Origin: Viola odorata
Taxonomy: Eukaryota > Streptophyta > Magnoliopsida > Malpighiales > Violaceae
NCBI GenBank assembly: GCA_963691705.1
Contig: OY829539.1
Coordinates: 50,194,327 to 50,258,326 of the forward strand
Reading direction: 5' to 3'
Length of the DNA stretch: 64,000 nucleotides
Below, one piece after another: positions 22,824-34,017 of this stretch (the stretch's first letter is position 1; every line of letters starts with the position of its first letter). The position numbers and the translations under genes are program-made. The notes under the pieces were generated by a model, which searched no databases, was not told the DNA's origin, and was given only the letters and a program-made list of their open reading frames with translations.

Positions 22824-24489
22824 TGATTGATGGATTATTTTGGTTGTTTTACTATCTCTTTTCCTAGTAATTGAGATGGTAAATAGGCTACTTTGAGCCT
22901 ATTTGCTTCCTTTCTTATGATTCAGCCTTTGGAGCATCAATATGAAGGAAAGGAGTGAAAAGCTTGAAGAATAGAGCTGTAATCAATCATATGGTGTTGA
23001 AGTCCCGTTTTCGGCCTTGCTGCTTTGAAGTTGGTCTGTTCGTCTCAAGGTCACTCCTCTATTTTGCCGAGATCAGCTCTCCTCTAGGCCTCGACAAGAA
23101 GCGTCCCTCCGGAAGGCCAGCTGGATCTGCACTTTCCATGAATCCGCGTGCCGGATTTGTTTAATCTCTAGTGCGTTTCCTGTCTTCTTGGGACACATTA
23201 TTTGCAGACACTAGACTTCTTGGGCCCCTATATGTTATTCTCATGTGCTTGAAGACATCTTGGAAGAATGAATCAACATTCTTCTTGATAAAATGAAGAA
23301 TATTCCCATTTATGTACAAGCACTTAGAGGACAAGCTCTTGGGAGCTTGTGAGCTGGCGTGGACTGTCCTTGGAGAGGAGATTGCAGGCATGGGAACGGA
23401 CCATTTAAGGTAGCAAGATTGGGAGGGGATTGCATTCGGACAATCAAGAACAGTAGGGAGAAAAATCAGCATTTACCAACTTTTTCCAGAAATTCCAGCA
23501 CTCTTTGTAATTCCGGATTTGAACTTCTTTTGTTTATTTTGATTATGTGTTGTAACTAAACTCTAGTTCCTGGTAGGGATCAAGAGATTGGCTGGTATGT
23601 TGATTGTGAGACTTGTTTAAGCTTCATAGAAATGAATTTCATATTTCAAACCTTCTTGTTTTAATTTTAAACTTGTCTTTATTAATTTTTGAGCTTGATC
23701 ACCTTGAATTTAATTCGGGCAAGTGTAGTCAGTTCTCTTGTGATTACATCACTCTTAGAAAACGTTTGTAGACAAATCAGCAGGGCATGAGGGGTATTTG
23801 CTTGGTCTAAGTTGATAGAAGGAATTGAATTAGGCGGTCATCCCATCCCGAGGCCTTGAGAAGGGCCGACCTAGGTGACAGCTGGGTCAAGTGCCAGACT
23901 AGACCAGACTCGTGGATGATGAAAGTATTCCCTTGTCTAGAAGAGGGACCTCACTGTCTTTAATCAATCTCTCAAGTACTTCCATAAGTATTCTGATTCC
24001 TTTGTAGAAGGCTCTGCATAGCCAAGGCAAAGTGGCGGATTAGAATCTTAGGATGAACTTGGGAAGATTAGGGTGTTTAAAATGAAGTGATTCTTTTAAA
24101 TACTTTTGTAGCAGGTTGGGAATCTAGTGTGAGCTGGTTCCACAACTTCTTCTATGAAAACCATTTCGAAAATGTATTTTGTCAATGATCAACAACTTAC
24201 CAATGCCATCTCGCAATGATCTCTACCCGGAATATTTTCTCCACTGTAATTCTCTCTATATTAAAGCTGTTTTTATTGTTTTCAACTGATCTTAGATCCA
24301 CTGTATTTTCGTTTAATTATATCTCAACCCCAAAACTTGGTTTCTTTTACTTGGTTATTTACAGGAACTTCAAGAATTAGGCGAAGCTTGTCCTTGTGGG
24401 ATCGATCCTCTCACCACTATCTGCATTAATTTGTAGCATAGCACTGAGTTGTATTTTATTTATTTTATGAACGGATTCGACACCCGTCA
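22824..24489 (+). repeat. 3' LTR of the Athila element
   Basis: 1,666 bp at a constant offset of 11,321 from the 5' LTR, with two substitutions and no indel seen. It has TG...CA ends and is followed by GTAGG, the second copy of the target site. Confidence 0.95.
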
Positions 24490-25550
24490 GTAGGACAGAG
24501 GAGTTTTAGGGCTATTTAGCCAAACATTGTTCCTCCTCTGTCCGGGATCGGATTCCAACCTTCTTCTTCTCTTTTCTTCTTCTTTGACATTGTTAAACCT
24601 TGCTCCGGATTTTATTTAAATCTCGGCTTTATTATTTATGCAAAAATATATATTGTCTTTTTAATTATGAGTATGATTAGCTAAACACCTATTCTTGGTA
24701 AGGGTTGATGAGCTGAAGTTCTTATGCATTCGTGAGATTAAATTGTGCGTTATAATCTTTTTACTTGTATTTATTTATTTCTTAAGCTTAATTCATCGCT
24801 TACTCACTAGAGACAAGGTTTGATCATCCTTGCACTCTAGTAGAGAAGAGTTGTAGCCGGTCTAGACGGAAAGGGAGCACCCGTCGGCTAGACAAAGTAG
24901 GCAACTAGTCTCGAGCTAGACTAGAAGAAATAAGCAATCTAGGTCAAGACCAAATTGACAACCTAGGATCTCCATAGGGAGATACCTTGGCCTAGGTACT
25001 GTCTTCCCCTATACCATTGAGGAAGCGAACAACCATTCAAGACAGCAGTCAAACGGATAAACCCTTTAACCAGCAAGGTGTCCCTTAGCTAGGATTATCA
25101 GGAAAGGGAGCACCCGCCAGGTAATTTGAAGAGGAGGGAAGACAGGAGTGAACAGGAGCACCTCCACTCTATAGCAGTACTATAAGCAAAGAGATGAATA
25201 TATTTGATTCCATGATCGAAGCATAAGAACAAAGCTCTCACATCGCCCTTACCTGGAATTTCCTTTTATCGGATTTACGACAATCTTGACCCCAGTCTTG
25301 ACCAAGACTTTGGCCAATATTATTTTAAACTGTTTTCACTTCTTTCCGTTTTGTCTTCAGTTTCAGATTCCACCCAATCAAAACTCAGTGACGAGGAAGT
25401 CAACCCAAGAATTACATTTCCTAGAGGTCTCTGTGGACGATCCTCTTACCATCATCTACAAACTCTTGTAGACAGTGATAAGTTGTATACCCCCAATTCC
25501 ATACCTATTTCACTATTATATTTGACGTGTTCGACTCGCGATCACCTCAC

Positions 25551-26189
25551 CCTGTGGGTCACCCTGGACACATGTCGCTTGGGCTTGGTCAGCAATTACC
25601 GATACCTGTCCCTTTACCTGATAGTTTCTCTAGCATATTGTACCAGTAGTATACTTACCTAGTGGAGCCAATATGTGTAGTATTGGCTACTGTTGAGGAT
25701 ACATATCGGGAAGTACATATATCAGAACCCCCGTTGATGATGAACTGTCATAAATATCCTTGAGGTGCCTTGCTTGTATTATCACCTAGGAGTTGCGATT
25801 ACTGGTGCCGTCTGTATTTACCGGTAACTCCTTGATCGTCCTGCTAGGAAAGTGCGCGCTCGGTAACCCTCTTGGACCGCTACGATCGCTCTTGGTAGGA
25901 GACGATGTGCGTATCATAAAGTTACCAGGACCTCGTTGAGTTAGTCCACGTGACATACACCTTGCTATTTACCGGAATCTAGGTTACCGATTCCATAAAA
26001 TGTCAAGAATGCCCTTGGCGTAATTTGATGTATTATCAGTGGTGGTTGTGGTGAACCAGTGAGCGTGGCGGCGCATGAGGGTAGTGAATGATGATGGATT
26101 GGTTGGTGGTGGCGAAGGTTGACAATGGTGATGATGGTGGCAGTGGTAGTGGTAGTGACGAAGGATGGTGGTGGTGGTGGTGGTGGTGG
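25551..26189. other. Interior of the MULE-like element, right part
   Basis: No protein is recognised. 25590-25990 repeats the word TTACCGG or its complement many times, including the perfect palindrome TTACCGGTAA at about 25828. 26130-26190 is a GGT/GTG microsatellite-like tract. Confidence 0.45.
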
Positions 26190-26516
26190 TGAAGAATGAT
26201 GAAGATAAAATGAAATTATTTTATTTGATGTGAGGGAGAGAGACAAGGAGATGAAATTATTTTTATTTTTACAAATAAATGGGTTGTGATTTAAAATAAA
26301 ATAGGTGTATATGATATGAAATATCGTAATTTAAAATATTTTTGGAGGGAAAAAAATTAAAAATAAAATTAAAATTTATGTCAGCATTTAATTATCACGT
26401 ATTGGTAAAGGGTCTATAATAATAATTTTGTTCTAGAGTCTATTTTAGTCATTTTTATCATTAAAGGTCCATTATAATAATTTCGGTTGAGTATATGGTG
26501 GAAAATGTTATTACCC
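26190..26516 (-). repeat. Right long terminal inverted repeat of the MULE-like element
   Basis: It is the inverted partner of 9926-10240. The block TTTATCATTAAAGGTCCATT at about 26455-26474 is the complement of the best-conserved left block. Confidence 0.65.
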
Positions 26517-26525
26517 AACAATTCA

Positions 26526-29514
26526 TGTCAACATTGAGTTTCCATAAAATTGCTCTTATTGAAAATTTTATGTATTGCATTGGCAATGAAATGCAAACTT
26601 TTACGAATTTGAAGCAATCTGGTCCGTTTAAAAAAATTAACGGTTAGGATTTTATTAAGTAGTTTAACTATAAAAGGAAATAATAAAGTCTATTATTTGT
26701 AATAGTTGTTTTCATTAATACCAAATGTATATCGGCCCTCTTGTATATAACTCGTTAAAACCATTTTGTGTTATGAGATACCTACCTCATGTTTAGTTAC
26801 TGAATTTTCCAGACTTAGAACACATGTGTTTGCTTTCGGACAACTGAACCATAAAATTATAAAATGTAAAATTGTTGAAATAAAAGAGTATTGAAACCTT
26901 AAAAACAATAAAATCTTCATATTCTTTGTAAATTCAGTATAACAGTATAGTTGTAGAATGTTTTTTTCAGCATATAACAATATAATTATTTCGCAAATGA
27001 ATAGAGGAGGATTATTTTGATAAATTGAATAGATAAATGTACCTTAATCTCTTATGCATATCTAGTTTTATTTTTTGTAAGAAATAACACGTTATTTGTT
27101 TACTAAAGGTTTAACGTAAGAGATGATAGGTTAATTAAACTTATTTGGTAGCAAATAAATTTATTTAGTTAAGTGATTGAAAACAAAAAGGGAAATAAAA
27201 TCCCTAACATTCCATATTTTTTTGTTATTTAACCTGGTGACACGTGGTGTGGATAGACACGTGTGCCTAAGAATTGACTGAAACGTAGGGCGGGTGATGG
27301 AAAAAAGAAATGGAGAAAATGATTTTGTTCTTTTAAATATCCTTTTGACTTTGAATTTCCACTTGATGGGTTTTTACTGGGTGAGGGTCTTAATCACCGA
27401 ACTACAAAGAAAAGCACAAAACAAAATTGATCCTTAGCTTAAAGTTGATCATTTTTCATCATTAAAATTTCTGGAAGAAAATAAATAAAATCAATTTTTT
27501 AATCCAAAAACACCGGACCAAACAAATTTGATGTTCAAGTCACTGTTTTACTATACTATGCTTTAAGTAACTATGGTACTAATACTTAGTAAAGTACTTG
27601 GTATTCTCATCGATAAGTTTCTTTAATTTTAGTGGTTAGATATTCTCACCCTTTAAGTAAAAAATCATTAATTTGATTCTTATGAAGGGAATAATTGAAA
27701 GAATTTTACACGCTAATGAATCAACCAACTTGATGTGATTAAACCTAATTAGCTCACAAATGTACGTAATTCAAACTTTTTTCCTTCAAGTATATTAAAT
27801 ACAATGAGAATACTTAAACCATGGTACTCATACTTAATGCTTAAAAATAATCACATGAGAAGGATTATGAAAGGATGTTTAACTTTTTAATCATATTAAT
27901 TATACTAAAATGTAAAATTAAAGTATTTAGAAGAGCCTCCATGAATGATATTCATCATACTATTTACAAAAATACACAATTGTTAAAACTGTTAATTAAG
28001 TTCAATTTTTTTTTCACTCTGGCTATAAAAGTAGTATATCATAATTCAAATTTAAATCTTGTTTTTTCTGATTTGTTGTTTATTATAATAGAAAAACAAA
28101 GAATTAGAGAGCCCCTAGTGTTTGTTTCATAGGGTTTGGTATATTAGTGAATCGAAGGAAATGGCATTAGATGATGATTGCAGGCAAAGTGTCGGACAAA
28201 AAGCTTCAAGACAAAACATTATTTAACTTCTCTATCATTACTCTTGTCTTTCTGCCTCCCTAATTCTATTCTCCGATCCACTCTTCTTTTTCTTTTTTCT
28301 TAGCATCTGTAAGTTCTTCACAGGTTTTTGTTTAACTATCCGGTCTCTCGTGTTTTTATTAGACCAAATTAATATGAATTTGAAGTTTATGAGATTTTTA
28401 CGAGCAGTCCACTTCTCTTAAAAAATTCATTTTTTAGCTCTTCTATTTTTTATAAACGAATTTAAAAATTTTAATTATAAAAGAGATCTTAGTCATCTCG
28501 TCTACGCTTTCTCAGAGTAATTTTTACTCATTCAACCGGCTGGCACCCCATAATTCTCGTGCTTTGTTCTTATTTTGTTAAAAAACATTCCCTCCATTTG
28601 CCACTTCTTTTAACTCATCATCTGTTCTGTCCCGTTCCTTTTTGGTTTGTTTTTACCTTTTTATCATTTTCGCATGTTATGTTGTTTTCTTGGAATCTTG
28701 GATTGATCTTTCAAGAGTACTATATATAATAGTGTACGTGTCTTTGCACTTGTGCTTTAATTTAAAAAACGACTTTACAATTACATTGTTAAACACAAGA
28801 AAATTCAACTTTGATAAATGATAATTACTACTTTTGTCTACTAAATCTAACTTTAGAGTATATTAATATTGATATGCATGGATTGATGAGTTAACTTATT
28901 CTAATCTTGCATTCGTCTGTTAGAATTTAACAATCAAATTTTAATTTATTTTTATCAAATTATGTAGAATCAGACTCTTTTCTGTTTTAACTCTTGAGTA
29001 AGATCAATTATAAAATTTTGGAGTGAAAATTGACTTAATAATATTTAAAGTCTAAAATAACAAAATTAGGACACTTTACAATTTAAATGGACACACTTCC
29101 TCTTATACTCAAAAGCTCTAACACTTAATTTTTTTTCCCCCAAAGCTTAAACATTGGACAACAGGACATGCAAATTTGTTTTCCTCTGCGCTGTAAAAGC
29201 CACCCACCCACGACCCACGACCCACGAAAAAATCCAAAAAAGAGAAAATTTCTTAGAGAATATAAAAGAAGAGAAGGGAAATTTGAACCTTATTAACGTT
29301 TGTTTTGTCATTTGTGCTCATCCTACTATGGGAAAATTTGTTTTCCTTCCTTTTTAGCACCGTGCTCTTGAAGAAAAGTGATCAGTCAGTGTGTACAATT
29401 TTGTGGGTATTTCCTTCTCTGCTCAAACTTCAAAACCTTCTTCTTTTGTGTCCATCTGAGACTTCGGCTTCTGAACAGAAAAGACACGGTTTTTTTGGTT
29501 CCTTTCATGGTCCC
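26526..29514. other. Intergenic region upstream of the NPH3-like gene
   Basis: AT-rich with no gene recognised. The last few hundred bases should hold the promoter and 5' UTR of the gene starting at 29515. A GACCCAC-type short tandem repeat lies near 29204-29227. Confidence 0.55.
27238..27265. promoter_or_regulatory. Paired G-box/ABRE-like motifs
   Basis: TGACACGTGG and GACACGTGTG sit 18 bp apart, each with a CACGTG core. Paired ACGT elements of this kind bind bZIP factors in abscisic-acid-responsive promoters. The nearest coding start is more than 2 kb away, so their target is unclear. Confidence 0.35.
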
Positions 29515-32500
29515 ATGGCCACTGCCGGGAAAGTTTCTGGGTTTCACAAAGAAGGCAATGACTGGTAGGTATACAGTTTATATCTCTCATGCCCATCTAC
29601 TCTTTTCAAATCCTAATAGCATTTTATGCTTTTTTCGGTTGATGGGTATGTTCAATTTGGCTTATTCCTCCTCTGTTCGTCTTGTTGAGACAGCAGAATT
29701 ATGTACTTAGTTTCATTTTATGTTAACCAATCATGCGCCTTTTGTCATCATGGGATCTTTTAAGCGAAAATGGTTGCAGCTTTATTGTGGTTGGTGGCTT
29801 TGATTGGGTAATGGCATGAACTTTTTGGCTGTTGCGGCAGGTACTGCGATGCAGGGCTGCCGAGTGATATAACCATTGTTGTGGATGATACGAGCTTTCA
29901 TCTCCATAAGGTAAACTGGCACTTCCATTTCTGAGAATTTGAATAACTGTTTCAATTTCCTCCTGGATATATTTGAATTTGAAAGCCTTTGCCACTTTTA
30001 TCTTGTCCCTTTGCTTTCCTAAGTTTGTGTTCAGTCATGATCATGACTGAACTTCGCGATCGCTTAATTGTGCTTATTACTGTGCCCTTCCACTCCCCTC
30101 TTTTGATAAAAAAAAAGAGGAAATTTATGGTGAGATTTTATTTTGAACTTGTTGGATCTTAATTGTATCCTCTAGTAGTATAAAGGACAAGTCAATAATT
30201 GATCCGTATATGGATGATGATCACTTAATTTAAACTCAAAGTCCACTTCTTCTTCTTTTGGACTTAAAGGAAGGTTTTGCTGAGATTTCCTATGGAAAGT
30301 TAATGTGATCGACCATATTCATAATTGTGATTTTTCTTTTTCTTGTTATAACACTGATGGATGTGTCCAATTGTTCTCCATTTAATTGCTCATTTAACAC
30401 TGAAACACGTCACCCTTCCCCAAAGAACATGTATATGTTGCAATTTGCCCATGTGCTTGTATTTTTTGTTATCAAACCCCAAGTTTTTATCTTTTGAGTA
30501 AATCCTCCATCTAAGCCTTGGAGCTACCTTGTGGGAAATGTGGAGCACACTAAAACAATTTCGTCTGTGTTTTGAAAGGATGCAAGGCAACCTTAAATTT
30601 TTTGGTATTCTGTATGTTAATGGTGAAAGAAACAATTGAACTTTTAAGTAAAGTTCCACTGGTTTAAGAACACTCTATCCCCTCGGGTATCTTGTTGGCT
30701 TTATGGAATGCAAGGGAGCAATATGATGCAGTATATATAGAACTAGAACAGTGGTTGTGTTGTGAGAATTTAAGGGATGAAAAGTGTAGAACTAGAATGA
30801 AGTGTGTAGCCTAGAAAAGAACTGCATTTAACTCAACTCTTTCAGACCCTAAGGTCCACAACATCACGATCCTTCTCTTTTATTGGCCTCTTGCCAGATG
30901 CCTTTCCCAGTCAAAAGCTCTAGTCAAAAACGTTTTAGCTCCTCACTTAGTTTAGCAAGTTCATCGTTATAAGTTGCTTAGTGACTGAGATGCTTAAGTG
31001 ATGTATTTGACAAGAACCATGTAAGTAGATCGTGGGGACAGCTTTGCTTTGGCATGTTATAATAGCTTTGCTCTGATATGTATCTTATGTGTATAACACA
31101 TTTAACATTTGTCTTGTCCCTGTTTAGCAATTTGATTGTCATAAGCCGTAAGGATCTTCTGCATTTATTCTTTCATTTTTCCACGAAGAACAAAAGCCTC
31201 CTGCATTTTGGCCATACTCTCTGTGTTTGACTTTATTATTTATAACTGTTAGACTGGTTTTAAAGTAGAAGATGCATTATATGAATGTGTATTTGTTTAT
31301 AACAACATATTGACTTTCCAGTTTCCACTAGTATCAAAATGTGGGAAGATTGCACAAATATGTGAACAATCCCTTGAAAAGACACTGGCCACATCCCTTG
31401 AAGAATTCCCTGGCGGTCCTGATGCATTCTTGAATGTGGTAAAATTTTGCTATGGCATTCGTGTAGAGTTGACGCCAAGAAACATAATAATTGTCTATTG
31501 CGCAGCAGAGTACCTTGAAATGACAGATGAGTATGGAGAAGGTAACTTGTTGTCTAGGTGTGAGAGTTACTTCCACAAGAACACACTTTGCAACTGGAAA
31601 GACTGTATATTGGCTCTTCAAAGTTGTGATCCTGTTCTGTCCAAGGCCGAAAAGCTCCAGCTACTAAGCAAATGTTTGAATGCTCTATCTGTAATGGTCT
31701 GCACAGATCCCAGTTTGTTTGGATGGCCGATGATGATGTATGGTAGCTTACAGAGCCCTGGTGGTAGCATCCTGTGGAATGGAATAAACACTGGAGCAAG
31801 AATCCGAAGTGCTGAATCTGACTGGTGGTTTGAAGACATCTCATACCTCAGTGTAGGCTTGTTTGAAAGACTAATCAGTACAATGAAGACGAAGGGTATG
31901 AGAGATGAAAGTATAGTGGGTGCAATAATGTATTATGCTAGAAAATACCTACCGGGTCTTGGCAGGTGGCAGACCATGCAAACTGGCAAAACTAGAACAG
32001 TTGCAAGTTTTAGCTTGACATCTGCTACTGTTGATCAAAAAGTTTTATTAGAAATCATAGCGAAACTTGTCCCAGAAAAGAAGGGGAAATCCTTCTGCCG
32101 TTTTTTACTGGGACTTCTTCGAGTTGCACTAATATTGGGAGTCAGTCAGGCATGTACAGAATCTTTAGAGAGGAGAATAGGAATGCAGCTGGATCTGGCA
32201 GCGTTAGATGGTCTTCTTATTCCCACTTACTCAGATTCTGATACTCTATATAATACTGATTGTGTGGAGCGGATCATCGATCACTTTCTGTCGTCTGGGT
32301 CTGCCGTAACATCATTTTCTCCACCATCATTGGACCTGGAAACTTCACCATCATCTGAACCTTTTAGAAAAGTAGCAAAATTGGTAGATAATTATCTCGC
32401 AGAGATTGCTTCTGATGTTAATTTGAAGCCAAGGAAGATACGTTCACTTGCAGTGGCACTTCCTGACTCTTCCAGAATGTTGCATGACGGGCTCTACAGG

Positions 32501-33173
32501 GCTTTGGATATATATTTCAAGGTTTGAATTTATTAGACCTTTTCCTGAAACAGAACCTTCTTGTCAGTTTTAAAGGTTTGTAATTACAAGTGGCATTGTG
32601 CAGGCACACCCTTGGCTCTCAGATAGGGAGAAGGAGGAACTCTGCAACGTCATCGACTACCAGAAACTTTCTATTGATGCATGCGCTCATGCCTCCCAGA
32701 ATGAAAGATTGCCACTTAGAGTGGTGCTGCAAGTCCTTTTCTTTGAGCAGATGCAGTTGAGAACTGCTCTTGCTGGCTGTCTTCATGTCTTGGACAATGA
32801 AAGTGCCCCAGCAGGTCCTTTGACCATCCAAAACGACATGACAGGCCAGATTGTACAGAGAGATGGGTGGGTAACAGTTGTGCGTGAGAACCAGGGTTTA
32901 AAAGTTGACATGGAAAAGATGAGGTCTAGAGTCGGGGAACTTGAAGAAGAATTCAGCAAGATAAAAGAAGAGATGAAAAAGGTAACAAAATCACACAGCT
33001 CTCTTAGTTCCCCTAGATTGGTTGCAAAGAAGATTGGGTGCAAGCTTCTTCCTCGATCCTCAGATGCCCGACCAGATAATGTTGACAGCAGTGGACCTAC
33101 CCCTAGAGCATCGCTTGAGAAACCACATCCTTCGCACCAGAACAGACACCGGAAAAGTTTCTCTTTGTTTTGA
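29515..33173 (+). CDS. NPH3/RPT2-like (NRL) BTB/POZ domain protein
   Basis: Four exons, 29515-29564, 29841-29910, 31322-32521 and 32604-33173, total 1,890 nt (629 aa). All junctions are GT-AG with matching phases. The N-terminus carries a BTB/POZ fold (PSDITIVVDDTSFHLHKFPL...), the central and C-terminal part the NPH3 domain. The NRL signature is well conserved: DIYFKAHPWLSDREKEELC, then QNERLPLRVVLQVLFFEQMQLR. A short coiled coil follows, then a basic Ser-rich tail ending HRKSFSLF. NRL proteins act as CUL3 E3-ligase adaptors at the plasma membrane in phototropin light responses; for this member the role is inferred from family. The start is the ATG giving MATAGKVSG. The 3' UTR contains the left breakpoint of the tandem triplication. 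Confidence 0.9.
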
Positions 33174-33773
33174 GAACTGATGCAAGGATACTGAAGACTG
33201 TTTTGATGTGTTGAAGGTTTCCCTTCGTTCTCATTTCAAGAATGCAGCACAGAACATTCAGTCTTGTATTTTGAATTCATTTCAGAATGTGCCCCAAGAG
33301 GAATCCTGCCCTTCCATCCCGACTGGAACTTGGCGAACTTCTGGCAGTTTAATTTTTGGATATCTTTGAACACCTAGTTATGAGTTGCAGTTACAGGCAA
33401 TATGCTCCATTCCAAATGTGGTCAGTAGGCTCAACATGTTACACTAGATTTGGAATGTAGCTCCAATACCTCATGGGGATCTATCATAGAGAGCATGTAA
33501 TTACATATGTTTCTTCTTTTTTACACAATGTACAGTCTTTATGAACTGTCTTGCAAGATCGGCAAGAAATTGGGAATATATTAGAGAATTCACAGAGCAA
33601 TATGTCTAAATTTCTGCCTCTACTTCACTTACTTGCATCGTCCATTTGTTTGATAAACTCAAATAAGCTAATTTGACGCTCTAACCTTCTGGCTTGCCTT
33701 GATTTTACTTGCAAACTTCTCTTTCCTTGATTTAGAGTGATTTATAGTTTAATTCATGATGGAGTAGCACATC

Positions 33774-33855
33774 GTCGCTTTGGCCGAGTGGTTAAGGCGT
33801 GTGCCTGCTAAGTACATGGGGTTTCCCCGCGAGAGTTCGAATCTCTCAGGCGACG
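33774..33855 (+). tRNA. tRNA-Ser(GCT), copy 1
   Basis: 82 nt. Acceptor arms GTCGCTT and AGGCGAC pair with one G-U, with discriminator G. The anticodon is GCT within CCTGCTAAG, a long class II variable arm is present (ATGGGGTTTCCCCG), and the T-arm is GAGAGTTCGAATCTCTC. Internal A box TGGCCGAGTGG and B box AGTTCGAATCT are present, and a T-run follows as pol III terminator. Confidence 0.95.
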
Positions 33856-34017
33856 ACAAATATTTTTCTACATTTTTTTTGCATTTTTAGTCGTCGAAGT
33901 CCTAAACCAAATTAATCCCATGATTAATCACATTTAACAACAAAACCTCCTTTAATTAACCTCTACTAATCGGTCGCTAAGCTGTCACTGTCAGTTCAGT
34001 CTCGTTTTTTTCCAACA

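Larger units (their letters stand above)
11503..24489 (+). mobile_element. Full-length Athila-type Ty3 LTR retrotransposon (12,987 bp)
   Basis: The order is 5' LTR, tRNA-Asp primer site, gag-pol, a third env-position ORF, a long 3' non-coding region, a polypurine tract and the 3' LTR. Both LTRs are 1,666 bp. The flanks GTAGG (11498-11502) and GTAGG (24490-24494) are a perfect 5-bp target duplication. The tRNA-Asp primer, the DLGA protease and an ORF after integrase identify the Athila lineage. A single-base frameshift between RNase H and integrase breaks pol, so this copy is unlikely to be autonomous, but it retains every part needed in cis. Confidence 0.95.
11018..25545 (+). mobile_element. 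Solo LTR of a second Athila-like family, split by the inner element
   Basis: The two parts are 11018-11502 and 24490-25545. Removing the inner element and one copy of its GTAGG target duplication gives one LTR of about 1.54 kb. It starts TGATTGCATTGC and ends GTTCGACTCGCGATCA, parallel to the inner LTR's TGATTGATGG start and GGATTCGACACCCGTCA end. Flanks are CCTCG (11013-11017) and CCTCA (25546-25550), a target duplication with one mismatch. No primer site, gag or pol follows, so it is a solo LTR left by LTR-LTR recombination. It carries GTCTTGGCC...GGCCAAGAC inverted repeats at 11176-11201 and, imperfectly, 11236-11261. Confidence 0.65.
9926..26516. mobile_element. Old non-autonomous MULE-like element, split by nested LTR elements
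   Basis: 9926-10240 and 26516-26190 are inverted copies of each other. The left reads GAGTAATAGCATTTTGGACC and the right, reverse-complemented, GGGTAATAACATTTTCCACC. Similarity continues through AATGGACCTTTAA(C/T)GATAAAAATGA and on into a CACCATCACC-rich end. The immediate flanks are AACAACTCA (9917-9925) and AACAATTCA (26517-26525), a 9-bp target duplication with one transition, as expected for a Mutator-like insertion. Without the inserted LTR elements the host element would be about 2.07 kb. Its interior (10241-11017 and 25551-26189) has no transposase. The terminal repeats are divergent, so it is old. Two unrelated copies of one repeat family are the alternative reading. Confidence 0.6.

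Noticed and set aside
26030..26246. Minus-strand His/Pro-rich frame
   Set aside because: Produced by the GGT/GTG microsatellite at the MULE-like inverted repeat.
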